From Marinibacterium profundimaris (GTDB lineage: Bacteria; Pseudomonadota; Alphaproteobacteria; Rhodobacterales; Rhodobacteraceae): DNA of 64,000 nt. The DNA is taken from contig NZ_AQQR01000001.1 in NCBI RefSeq assembly GCF_002210095.1, positions 310,001-374,000 on the forward strand. The letters run 5' to 3'. Position numbers and translations under genes: made by a program. Each line of letters starts with the position of its first letter. Positions within the stretch are counted from its first letter, which is position 1. Below, piece after piece: positions 43,724-53,501 of the stretch. The notes below the pieces were generated by a model that was not told the origin of the DNA, searched no databases, and was given only the letters and a program-made list of their open reading frames with translations.

Positions 43724-44674
43724 TCAGGCGGTGCCCAGCCGGGCCAGCCGCGCCGCGCGCAGCCGTTCGAAATCGTCCCCGGCATGGTAGGACGACCGGG
43801 TCAGCGGCGTGGCCGAGACCATCAGGAACCCCTTGCCGAAGGCGGTTTTCTCGTAGGCGGCGAATTCTTCCGGCGTGACGAAACGATCCACCGCATGGTG
43901 TTTCGGCGTCGGCTGCAGGTACTGGCCGATGGTCAGGAAATCCACATCCGCCGCGCGCATGTCGTCCATCACCTGGTGCACCTGCGGACGCTCCTCGCCC
44001 AGGCCGACCATGATGCCGGATTTGGTGAAGATCGTCGGATCCATCTCTTTCACGCGCTGCAGCAGACGCAGTGAATGGAAATACCGCGCCCCCGGCCGGA
44101 CCGAGGTATAAAGCCCCGGCACGGTTTCGAGGTTGTGGTTGAAGACATCCGGCTTCGCCTCGACGACGATCTCAAGAACCTCGGGCGCGCATTTCAGAAA
44201 ATCCGGGGTCAGGATCTCGATCGTGGTCCCGGGCGCGCGATGACGGATGGCGCGGATGGTCTGGGCGAAATGATCGGCGCCGCCATCTTCCAGGTCGTCG
44301 CGGTCGACCGAGGTGATGACCACATGGTTCAGCCCCAGCTTCTCGACCGCATGGGCGACCCGCCCCGGTTCGAACACGTCGAGCGTCTCGGGCCGGCCGG
44401 TGGCCACGTTGCAGAAGGTACAGCCGCGGGTACAGATTTCGCCCATGATCATCATGGTCGCGTGGCCCTGGTTCCAGCATTCGCCCACGTTCGGGCAGCC
44501 GGCTTCCTCGCAGACCGTGGTCAGGCGATTCTCCCGCATGATCTTCGCGGTGTCCTTGTAGCCCTGCCCGACCGGCGCCTTCACGCGGATCCAGGCCGGC
44601 TTGCGGGGTTGGGCATTGTCCGGGCGGTGCGCCTTCTCGGGGTGGCGCTGGTCGGGAATTTTCAGGTCGCGCAT
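43724..44674 (-). CDS. lipA: Lipoyl synthase
   Basis: This 316-residue radical-SAM enzyme inserts two sulfurs into octanoyl groups on lipoyl domains. It has both 4Fe-4S clusters: the auxiliary site with Cys in [13 protein letters not shown] and the radical-SAM CxxxCxxC in [13 protein letters not shown]. The downstream motif [19 protein letters not shown] is typical. The ATG at 44674 has GGAGGAG upstream. lipB is not adjacent. The region upstream carries repeat copy C. Confidence 0.97.
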   Translation of the reverse strand: MRDLKIPDQRHPEKAHRPDNAQPRKPAWIRVKAPVGQGYKDTAKIMRENRLTTVCEEAGCPNVGECWNQGHATMMIMGEICTRGCTFCNVATGRPETLDVFEPGRVAHAVEKLGLNHVVITSVDRDDLEDGGADHFAQTIRAIRHRAPGTTIEILTPDFLKCAPEVLEIVVEAKPDVFNHNLETVPGLYTSVRPGARYFHSLRLLQRVKEMDPTIFTKSGIMVGLGEERPQVHQVMDDMRAADVDFLTIGQYLQPTPKHHAVDRFVTPEEFAAYEKTAFGKGFLMVSATPLTRSSYHAGDDFERLRAARLARLGTA

Positions 44675-44798
44675 GTCTTTGACTCCTCCGCCTTCACAGG
44701 CGTCAGACACTACCATAATGCACACCTCGGGTTACCGCCAGTGACGCATGGCCGCTATGCAGCCCTTCGCCCCCGACAGCCCGGACGTCTTCCTGGTC

Positions 44799-44858
44799 TT
44801 CTTCTTGGAAAAAATACCTCCGGGGGAGTCCGCCCCGGCGGACGGGGGCAGCGCCCCC
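44799..44858 (-). repeat. Dispersed GC-rich palindromic repeat, copy C
   Basis: It has the same arrangement as 248-308 and 18936-18999: a TTCTTCTTGG arm, the ATACCTCCGGGGGAGTCC core, a GTCCGCC/GGCGGAC stem and GGGGGCAGCGCCCCC. It lies between the DUF6456 gene end and the lipA start, all on the same strand, so it may end the upstream transcript. Confidence 0.8.
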
Positions 44859-44881
44859 ATTGACCTGTCCACCCCGCGGGA

Positions 44882-45997
44882 TCAGCCGATCAGGTAGTCC
44901 CGGGCGGTCGGCCCCGCATAATGCCGTTTGAGCCTTTGCAGCGCGATCCGCAGCACGATCTTGCCCGACCGCGCCGACCATCCCATGCGTTTCTCGGCCG
45001 TCTCAAGCCCTTCGAGCATGCAACAGCAGCGCAGCGCCACGTCGCTCAGCCCCGGGCCCAGTTCCGACAGGGCCTCCTGCACCCGGGCCCAGGCCGCTTC
45101 GGGTCCGTTGCCGCCGCCGCGCGGGCCCGGCGCGGGACGGTCCACGCCGGCCGCCAGCAAGGCGTCCCAGTCCTGGGTGACCTGCGGGCCGATCTGGGCC
45201 AGTTCGAAATCCTCGCGCAGCCGTTCGCCCGCGCGCACCAGGTCATCGCCCAGGAACGGTTTCCCGTCCTTGTCGCGCCGCCGCGACAGCGCCACCAGCG
45301 GGCTTTCCACCGCGCCATAGCGCACCCGTCGGCTGCGCGCGTCAGGCTCGAAGGGGTCGGCCCGGCGCGGCCCCGCAAAGTCCTGTGGCGCCTCGGCAAA
45401 TCCGGTCTCCAGCGCGTTGCGCGCGCGGTTCGCCGTGTCGGCGAGCATGGAATTCAGCGCCGTGCGCCCGGCCGCCGTGATCATGTAACGCCGCACCCGG
45501 CCGCGCCCGGTGCCCGCGATCCAGTCGTTCAGCGCCAGGGCGCCGGCGATCTCGCGATCCACCACGGCGGTGCGCATGCCCGTGCCGGCCTCGGCGTCGC
45601 GCACGACGACGGCCTTGTCCATGTCGTCGGCCACGGCCAGCACCGCGCCGGTTTCGCACATCCGGCCCAGCACGCGCCGCGCCTCGTCATGCAGCCGGCG
45701 CGGATCGGCCAGACCCGGTGTCCCTTCTTCGTCAAGTCTCAGGTCCCGCGGCCCAAGCCGCACGGCCTGGGCCAGCGCCGCCAGCGCGGCATCGACCAGC
45801 GGGTCATCCCGCCGGTGTTCGACCTTCCGGATCTGCCGCAGCACTGTCGAGGCATGCACGCCTTCGTGCCGGGCAAGGTCGCGGATCGGACGGCCTACCT
45901 CGGTATGTGCCAGGTAATGGCGGACACCGGACGACACCCAACCGGGTAGGCTGGTCATCCTGTCGTTCGGTCTCCGTGGTCCGTTCGTCATGTCCAT
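44882..45997 (-). CDS. DUF6456 domain protein with helix-turn-helix
   Basis: This protein of about 371 residues has an N-terminal HTH-like segment (RPIRDLARHEGVHASTVLRQIRKVE, about residues 35-60). A central region shows a winged-helix look with AAGRTALNSMLA, and the C-terminus is the conserved DUF6456 region (VESPLVALSRRRDKDGKPFLGDDLVRAGERLREDFELAQI and GKIVLRIALQRL). The family is alphaproteobacterial and probably DNA-binding; its function is unknown. The start is uncertain: GTG 46036, ATG 45997 and ATG 45991 are all possible. The divergent gene upstream encodes a DUF6477 protein, and the shared region holds DnaA-like boxes. Confidence 0.83.
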   Translation of the reverse strand: MDMTNGPRRPNDRMTSLPGWVSSGVRHYLAHTEVGRPIRDLARHEGVHASTVLRQIRKVEHRRDDPLVDAALAALAQAVRLGPRDLRLDEEGTPGLADPRRLHDEARRVLGRMCETGAVLAVADDMDKAVVVRDAEAGTGMRTAVVDREIAGALALNDWIAGTGRGRVRRYMITAAGRTALNSMLADTANRARNALETGFAEAPQDFAGPRRADPFEPDARSRRVRYGAVESPLVALSRRRDKDGKPFLGDDLVRAGERLREDFELAQIGPQVTQDWDALLAAGVDRPAPGPRGGGNGPEAAWARVQEALSELGPGLSDVALRCCCMLEGLETAEKRMGWSARSGKIVLRIALQRLKRHYAGPTARDYLIG

Positions 45998-46016
45998 TCG
46001 TTTCGATGTCCCAAGG

Positions 46017-46184
46017 TTATCCTCATGGATATCCACAACCTAGAGGTGAAAATCCTTTCGCGGAAGTTAACACCTTCCGACATCGTTCAGCATTGTATCT
46101 AAATGATAAACAGAGATAAAACGACCGTTCGCAGGTAAAGCGAACCCCGCAACACCCGCTCAGGTTGTGTAAAGCTTATCCACA
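46017..46184. promoter_or_regulatory. Cluster of DnaA-box-like sites in the DUF6456/DUF6477 divergent region
   Basis: One exact consensus DnaA box TTATCCACA lies at 46176-46184. Two one-mismatch copies are at 46017-46025 (TTATCCTCA) and 46029-46037 (ATATCCACA). The intervening DNA (about 46040-46130) is notably AT-richer than the surroundings. This could be a DnaA-regulated promoter pair. An origin role is possible but the usual dnaA/hemE/parAB neighbours are absent. Confidence 0.4.
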
Positions 46185-46218
46185 AGGCCACCACCGGCCC
46201 GACAACAGGAGACGACAG

Positions 46219-46530
46219 ATGCATGACCTTCTGAGCATGGTTACCGCCCTTCGCCGCCCCCGGCTTTTGGTGCGTGCCGCCCGCAGCGGCGCGGCCGAGT
46301 ACCGGCGCGACCGGCACCTGCAGCGGCTGCTGGGATACGGCACATTGCCCAGGCCGGCGCCGGCGCTGATGAAGCTGATGGATATCGAAAGCGAGCTCGA
46401 CGGCCAGCGCCGCACGGGCGACACGGCCTATTCGCTTATCCGTCACATCGACGTGCTGATCGCCATGATGGGAGAGGCGCGGCTGATCCGGTCGGCCCAG
46501 TCGGGCGAGACGCTCGACGGGGTGCTGTGA
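46219..46530 (+). CDS. DUF6477 family protein
   Basis: This 103-residue basic protein begins MHDLLSMVTALRRPRLLVRA and has the conserved AARSGAAEYRRDRHLQRLLG and RHIDVLIAMMGEARLIRSAQ segments. I recognise it as the small DUF6477 family restricted to Rhodobacteraceae; its function is unknown. An ACAGGAGA ribosome-binding site precedes ATG 46219. It is divergent from the DUF6456 gene and probably shares its regulation. Confidence 0.8.
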   Translation: MHDLLSMVTALRRPRLLVRAARSGAAEYRRDRHLQRLLGYGTLPRPAPALMKLMDIESELDGQRRTGDTAYSLIRHIDVLIAMMGEARLIRSAQSGETLDGVL

Positions 46531-46719
46531 TCCTCGACGGCGATATTGCCAGGGCCCGGGTCTGCCACGCCGGGCTTCCGCTCACCGCGGATGCCGGTCT
46601 TCGTCACCGCCCCGGGCCGGCCGCCTCACGGCCGGCATCCACCGCCCCGGTCCGGGGCTCACCGATCGTGCCGGGCGCACTAAGGCGCCCAGGTACTTGC
46701 CGCCTAACGTGCCCGCGCC
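46531..46719. other. Short intergenic region, nothing recognised
   Basis: About 190 bp between the convergent DUF6477 and MttB-like genes. It is GC-rich, with short self-complementary stretches (GGCCGGCCGCCTCACGGCCGG) but no T-run. No gene is seen. Confidence 0.5.
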
Positions 46720-48264
46720 TTACATGAAGGCGTCGGGCATCGCGGCCTTCTTCTCGGCCACGTAGGCGTCCAGCGCCTCGGCAATCGCCGGGTCCAGCTG
46801 CGGCTGCTGGTAGGTCTCCAGCAGCTTGGCCACCCGATCGGTCGCCAGCATCTGGGTATCGCGCGCGCCCGCTTCGTCCCAGGTCTCGAACGGCTTGTAA
46901 TCCAGAAGCTCGCTCCGCCAGAACGCGCTCTTGAAATTGGCCTGGGTATGGGCGCAGCCCAGGTAGTGACCGCCCGGCCCGACTTCGCGAATCGCATCCA
47001 TCGCCTGGGCGTTCTCATCGACCGCGATGCCTTCGGCCAGCTTGTGCAGCGCGCCCAACTGATCGGCATCCATCACGAACTTCTCGAAAGAGCTGACCAG
47101 CCCGCCCTCGAGCCAGCCGCAGGCATGCAGCATGAAGTTCACCCCGCCCATCAAAGCCGTGTTCAGCGTGTTCGCGGTTTCATAGGCCGCCTGTGCGTCG
47201 GGCAGTTTCGACCCGCACAGCGACCCGCCCGAGCGGAACGGCAGGTTCATCCGCCGCGCCAGCTGCCCGGCGCCATAAAGGATATGGCTCGCCTCCGGCG
47301 TGCCGAAGGTGGGCGCGCCCGAATTCATGTCGATCGATGTCACGAAGGCCCCGAAGATCACCGGGGCGCCCGGCCTCACCAGCTGCGAATAGGCGATACC
47401 GGCCAGCACTTCGGCCAGCACCTGGGTCAGCGTGCCCGCGACCGAGACCGGCGCCATGGCCCCGCCCACGATGAAGGGCGAGACGATGCACGCCTGGTTG
47501 TTCTTTGCATAGACCTCGAGCGCGCCCATCATCACGTCGTCGAAGGTCAGCGGCGAGTTGATGTTGATGAGCGAGGTCATCACCGTGTTCTGCTGCACGA
47601 AATCGCGACCGAAGAGCACCTCGCACATCTCCACGCTGTCCTGCGCGCGTGACGGTTCGGTGACCGAGCCCATGAAGGGCTTGTCCGACAGGGTCATATG
47701 CGCCAGCAGCATGTCGAGGTGACGCTTGTTCACCGGCAGGTCGGTCGGTTCGCACACGGTACCGCCGGAATGGTGCAGCCACTTGGACATGTAGCCCAGC
47801 TTCACGAAGGTGCGGAAATCCTCCATCGTGGCATAGCGCCGTCCGCCGGTCGCATCGCGCACGAAGGGCGGGCCGTAGACCGGGGCAAAGACCAGACCCT
47901 TGCCGCCGATGACCACGTTCTTTTCCGGATTGCGCGCATGCTGCGTGAAGCTTTGCGGCGCGGTTGCGCACAGCTGACGCGCCAGTCCGCGGGGAATGCG
48001 CACGCGCTCGCCCTCCACGTCGGCGCCGGCCTCGCGCCAGCGCTCCAGCGCGGCAGGGTTGTTGACGAAATTCACACCGACCTCGGCCAGGACCGTTTCG
48101 GCATTGGCCTCGATGATCTCCAGCGCCTCTTCGGTCAGAATCTCGAAATTGGGGATATTGCGTTCGATATAGCGCGCGGTCTCGATCCGGACGGCGGTCC
48201 GTTCCGCCCGTCGGGCCGCACCGCCACCGCCCCTGCCCCTGCGCCGCGCTCCCGTGTCCGACAT
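46720..48264 (-). CDS. MttB-superfamily methyltransferase (non-pyrrolysine)
   Basis: This 514-residue protein belongs to the trimethylamine methyltransferase/MttB superfamily. Conserved family stretches are YIERNIPNFEILTEEALEII, NPEKNVVIGGKGLVFAPVYG and GSVTEPSRAQDSVEMCEVL. There is no in-frame amber codon, so it is not the archaeal pyrrolysine enzyme. Relatives demethylate glycine betaine or other quaternary amines onto a corrinoid protein, but neither a corrinoid protein nor a reactivase is encoded within view. Glycine-betaine-type demethylation is plausible; the substrate is unknown. The start at 48264 (MSDTGARRR) is chosen over the ORF extension, and the first 25 residues are Arg/Gly-rich and unusual. 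Confidence 0.88.
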   Translation of the reverse strand: MSDTGARRRGRGGGGAARRAERTAVRIETARYIERNIPNFEILTEEALEIIEANAETVLAEVGVNFVNNPAALERWREAGADVEGERVRIPRGLARQLCATAPQSFTQHARNPEKNVVIGGKGLVFAPVYGPPFVRDATGGRRYATMEDFRTFVKLGYMSKWLHHSGGTVCEPTDLPVNKRHLDMLLAHMTLSDKPFMGSVTEPSRAQDSVEMCEVLFGRDFVQQNTVMTSLININSPLTFDDVMMGALEVYAKNNQACIVSPFIVGGAMAPVSVAGTLTQVLAEVLAGIAYSQLVRPGAPVIFGAFVTSIDMNSGAPTFGTPEASHILYGAGQLARRMNLPFRSGGSLCGSKLPDAQAAYETANTLNTALMGGVNFMLHACGWLEGGLVSSFEKFVMDADQLGALHKLAEGIAVDENAQAMDAIREVGPGGHYLGCAHTQANFKSAFWRSELLDYKPFETWDEAGARDTQMLATDRVAKLLETYQQPQLDPAIAEALDAYVAEKKAAMPDAFM

Positions 48265-48607
48265 GATCCCGCACCTCATCTTGCCGCGGGCCCCGATCGG
48301 GCCCGGTTCTCTGTTTGTCTAACCGGAGCAGGCGCCCCGTCGCCTCGCATTAGCGTCATGTCCGTCGCGAAAACGACATCGCATCCTGTCACAGGAGGTA
48401 TTACCCCTATGTAAAGGCGCGCGCGTCAAGTTTCCCTGATCCCGGACCCCAGACCCGGACGCGCCGCGACGCCGCTGCCGGAACGCGTGGCGCATGAGAC
48501 ACCCGCGCCTGGACCCGCAATCGGAGTATTGCGGTCCAGTTTGACCCGACGGCACGCGGCACCCTATGCTTTCGGAGGGCGGCCCAATGCCGCCGGGAAA
48601 GACACGC
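48265..48607. other. Divergent promoter region with structured element
   Basis: About 340 bp between the MttB-like gene and the DUF2270 gene. It contains the palindrome/start-stop element at 48384-48414 and GC-rich DNA on either side. No ORF of note was found. Confidence 0.5.
48384..48414 (+). promoter_or_regulatory. Palindrome overlapping a Shine-Dalgarno and a start-stop codon pair
   Basis: TCCTGT-C-ACAGGA (48384-48396) is a perfect 13-nt palindrome that runs into AGGAGGT (48393-48399). ATG TAA follows 9 nt later (48409-48414). It could be an operator for the MttB-like gene, or an RNA hairpin hiding a ribosome-binding site that leads only to a start-stop. It may also be chance. Confidence 0.3.
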
Positions 48608-49291
48608 ATGACCGCGCCGGATCCCAGTACGCGCAAGACCTTCAGTTCGTCCGAGATCGGCGCCATCGCCCATCTCTACCGGGGCGAGGTGTATCGCAGC
48701 ACGATCTGGCGCACCCGCCTCGACACCACCACCAACTGGGCCGTGGTGACGCTCGGCGTTGCGCTCTCGATCTCCTTCGCCAGCCCCGACGCCTCGCCCA
48801 TCCCGCTGGTCCTGGTCGGCGTGCTGATCGTCTTCTTCCTGATCCTGGAGGCCCGCCGCTACCGCTATTTCAACGTCTGGCGCGCCCGGGCCCGTTGGCT
48901 GGAAACACATTTCTACGCGCCCATGCTGACCGAGGGCGACCTGCACCTGGAGGAGAACTGGCAGACCGTTCTGGCCAACGACTACCTGCGCCCGCGCTAT
49001 CACGTGCCGCTCATGGTCGCGATCGGGCGCCGCATCCGGCGCAACTATCTCTGGATCCTGCTGATCCAGAGCCTGGCCTATGTCGGCAAGATCACCGTCC
49101 ACCCCGAGCCTGCCGAGACGCTCGACACCGTGCTGACCCGTGCCGATGCGGGCCCCGTCCCCGGCGAGGTCATTGCACTCATCGGCGCCATCTACATCCT
49201 CAGCTGGAGCGGCATCGCCCTGTGGAGCTGGCTCGACGATCAGCGCCGGTCGAAGGCGCGCGGGCGAAGGCGGGATGATTCGATGGGCTGA
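48608..49291 (+). CDS. DUF2270 membrane protein
   Basis: This 227-residue protein matches DUF2270: EIGAIAHLYRGEVYRSTIWRTRLDTTTNWAVV (residues about 14-45), a TM helix, FFLILEARRYRYFNVWRARARWLE, and a second and third TM helix near residues 140-160 and 190-210. The function is unknown and it is widespread in proteobacteria and archaea. The C-terminus is short and basic. It stands alone, upstream of guaA. Confidence 0.87.
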   Translation: MTAPDPSTRKTFSSSEIGAIAHLYRGEVYRSTIWRTRLDTTTNWAVVTLGVALSISFASPDASPIPLVLVGVLIVFFLILEARRYRYFNVWRARARWLETHFYAPMLTEGDLHLEENWQTVLANDYLRPRYHVPLMVAIGRRIRRNYLWILLIQSLAYVGKITVHPEPAETLDTVLTRADAGPVPGEVIALIGAIYILSWSGIALWSWLDDQRRSKARGRRRDDSMG

Positions 49292-49540
49292 CTGGCAGGA
49301 GCCCCTGGATCCGCCCGATCAGGCTGACGGCCTGGCAACACCGGCGCCGTGTCACCTGGCGGAGCCTTGTGGCTCTGCCGCGCATCGCCCGCGATCTTCC
49401 GGACCCTTGCCATCCGGATCGCCGGCGCCACCTTCGCCGCGCTGACGGCGCGCTGAATCTCCGGGCCGCGACCACCGGACCGCAGGCCGGACGCGCCAAG
49501 CGTCTTGCGCCGATCCCGCGGCTTGCCTAAAGGCTGGCAC
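49292..49540. other. Intergenic region before guaA
   Basis: About 250 bp of GC-rich DNA with no ORF or RNA gene. No GMP- or guanine-responsive riboswitch structure could be recognised. Confidence 0.45.
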
Positions 49541-51097
<1,557 letters not shown>

Positions 51098-51270
51098 CCC
51101 GGGCACCGCTGTCCCAAGGGCCAGCCGCCTGAGCACGAGGACATCCACACGCCGACACACCCGCGCCGTCCGCCCCCGGACGGCGTTGGTCTTTCCGCAT
51201 CGCAGCCGGGCCGCCAGGCCCTTGACCTTTCCGTGAATTCCGCGCCCTCTCCCGCGCGACGGAGGAGCGC

Positions 51271-52161
51271 ATGACCCAGACACCCGACAGACCCGGACGC
51301 GCCGCCGTCTGGATGCTTGGCGCGATCGCGTGCTTTTCCTCGATGGCCGTCGCCGGACGCGAGGTCAGCGTGCAGCTCGATACGTTCGAGCTGATGATGT
51401 ACCGCTCGGGCGTCGGCGTGCTGGTCGTGTCGCTGGTGCTGACGCTCTCGGGCGGTTGGAAAGGTGTCACGACCGACAAGCTTGGGGTGCACCTGATGCG
51501 CAACCTGGCGCATTTCACCGGGCAGAACCTGTGGTTCTTCGCCGTGACCGTGATCCCGCTGGCCCAGGTCTTTGCGCTGGAATTCACCCAGCCGATCTGG
51601 GTCCTGCTGCTGTCTCCGCTGCTTCTGGGCGAGAGGCTGACGCTGGTGCGCAGCCTGGCGGCGGCGATGGGCTTTGCCGGGATCCTGATCGTCGTGCGCC
51701 CGGGGGCGGAATCGCTGAACGCCGGGGTGATCTGCGCGGCCTCGGCGGCCGTCTGTTTCGCCTTCACCACGATCTTCACCAAGCGGCTGACCCGCAGCGC
51801 CACGATCGGCTGCATCCTGTTCTGGCTGACGGTGATGCAGCTGGTGATGGGCGTGGTCGCCGCCGGCTTCGACGGGGACATCGCCCTGCCCGACGCCGCC
51901 ACCGCGCCCTGGGTCGTCCTGGTGGCGCTGGCCGGGCTGATGGCGCATTTCTGCGTCGCCAACGCACTGGCCATCGCGCCGGCCACCTTCGTGATCCCGA
52001 TCGACTTCGCCCGGGTGCCCACCATCGCCATCGTCGGCATGCTGCTCTACCAGGAGCCGCTGGACGCCTGGGTCTTCGTGGGGGCGATCGTGATCTTCGC
52101 GGGCAACTACATCAACCTCCTGGCAGAACGGCGGGCGCGCGCGGGCCGAACCGCAACATAA
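51271..52161 (+). CDS. DMT-superfamily (EamA) transporter
   Basis: This 296-residue inner-membrane protein has two EamA domains of five TM helices each. Segments are AVWMLGAIACFSSMAVAGREV (helix 1), LEFTQPIWVLLLSPLLLGERL and FCVANALAIAPATFVIPIDF. The substrate is unknown; members export metabolites and amino acids. GGAGGAG sits just before ATG 51271. Confidence 0.88.
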   Translation: MTQTPDRPGRAAVWMLGAIACFSSMAVAGREVSVQLDTFELMMYRSGVGVLVVSLVLTLSGGWKGVTTDKLGVHLMRNLAHFTGQNLWFFAVTVIPLAQVFALEFTQPIWVLLLSPLLLGERLTLVRSLAAAMGFAGILIVVRPGAESLNAGVICAASAAVCFAFTTIFTKRLTRSATIGCILFWLTVMQLVMGVVAAGFDGDIALPDAATAPWVVLVALAGLMAHFCVANALAIAPATFVIPIDFARVPTIAIVGMLLYQEPLDAWVFVGAIVIFAGNYINLLAERRARAGRTAT

Positions 52162-52271
52162 GTGACAATTTAGGCGCTTACATCACTGAAACGCCTTGGT
52201 TTTGCCCGCCTTCTGGTCACCTGTCCCTCAGGCAAACCTGACACAGCCAAGACGACATCCAGGAGAAATTC

Positions 52272-53375
52272 ATGTACCGTGTTCTGCTACTTGCTTCGGC
52301 GGGTCTCTGCCTTGCGTCCATCGCCCAGGCCGGCGGCGTCGACCGCTCCGGGCAGAGCATCCTCGCGATCTTCGAAGAGGGCGGCGCAACCGGATCCTAT
52401 GCCGAGCTGTCCTTCGGCTCCGTCTATCCCGATGTGTCCGGCTCTTACATGGGCTTCGCGACCGGTGGCGTGGCAACGGACTTCGTGATGCCCGGCTTTG
52501 CCTTCAAGACCGATATCAACGACCGCATCAGCGTCGCGCTGATCTACGATCAGCCCTGGGGCGCGGCGGTGGACTACGACATCGGCACCGGCTACCCGTT
52601 CGAAGGCTCGCACGCGGCGCTCGACAGTTCGGCCCTGAGCGCGATCCTGAAATACGATTTCGACGGCGGGGTCAGCGTTTACGGCGGGCTGCGCGCCCAG
52701 TGGGTCAGCGCCGACGTGCTGTTTCCGATCATTTCGGATTACTCCGCCTCGGCGCCGTCGACCACGGCCTTCGGCTACCTGGTCGGCGCGGCCTATGAAC
52801 GCCCCGAGATCGCGCTGCGCGTGGCGCTCACCTATTTCTCCTCCACCACCCATGATTTCGAGGTGACCGAGAATTCCTCTGTCACCGGCGCCGTGGTCTC
52901 GCCCTATGAACAGGTAATGCCCGAGGCGGTGAACCTGGACGCCCAGACCGGCATCGCCGAGGACACGCTGCTGTTCGGGTCGGTCCGATGGGTCAACTGG
53001 GCGGATTTCACCATCGCGCCGCCGCTGTTCGACGCGCTCGCAGGCATCCCGCTGGCCGCCTACAACGGCAATTACACCACCTACACGCTGGGCCTGGGCC
53101 GCGCGCTCACGGATCAATGGGCCGCCTCCGTGGCGCTGACCTACGAGCCGCAGGCAGGAGGCTATTCCCCGGATCTCGGACCGTTCGACGGGATCTTCGG
53201 CGTGACGCTGGGCGCGGAATACACCAACGGTCCGCTCGTGGTGTCGGGCGGGGTGAACATGTCGTGGATCGGCGATGCCCAGACGCTGGTGACCCGGGCA
53301 CCGGTGGTCACGGCGGCCACCTACGAGAACAACACCTCGATCGGGGTCGGGCTGAAGATCGGCTACAATTTCTAG
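52272..53375 (+). CDS. FadL/OmpP1-type outer-membrane transporter
   Basis: This 367-residue beta-barrel has a Sec signal peptide (LLLASAGLCLASIAQAGG; cleavage after AQA). The mature start GGVDRSGQSILAIFEEGG resembles the N-terminal hatch of FadL, which carries long-chain fatty acids or other hydrophobic compounds. Repeated amphipathic strands end in a Phe (IGYNF), the outer-membrane assembly signature. It is shorter than E. coli FadL, as is typical in Rhodobacteraceae. A close paralog follows 126 bp downstream. Confidence 0.88.
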   Translation: MYRVLLLASAGLCLASIAQAGGVDRSGQSILAIFEEGGATGSYAELSFGSVYPDVSGSYMGFATGGVATDFVMPGFAFKTDINDRISVALIYDQPWGAAVDYDIGTGYPFEGSHAALDSSALSAILKYDFDGGVSVYGGLRAQWVSADVLFPIISDYSASAPSTTAFGYLVGAAYERPEIALRVALTYFSSTTHDFEVTENSSVTGAVVSPYEQVMPEAVNLDAQTGIAEDTLLFGSVRWVNWADFTIAPPLFDALAGIPLAAYNGNYTTYTLGLGRALTDQWAASVALTYEPQAGGYSPDLGPFDGIFGVTLGAEYTNGPLVVSGGVNMSWIGDAQTLVTRAPVVTAATYENNTSIGVGLKIGYNF

Positions 53376-53501
53376 GCCCGCCCGTCGGACGCCGGCCCTC
53401 TGCACGCAGCTTCCTCGACGTCAAGCGAAAACTGCCCTGTGGTCACGCTTGCCTGACGTCAAGTTGACCTGATATTTCCTTCCGTCAACTGGGAGGAAAT
53501 C

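Noticed and set aside
46010-46200. Chromosomal origin of replication
   Set aside because: Only three DnaA-like boxes are present, with no dnaA, dnaN, hemE, parAB or rpmH neighbours; a DnaA-regulated promoter is the simpler reading.
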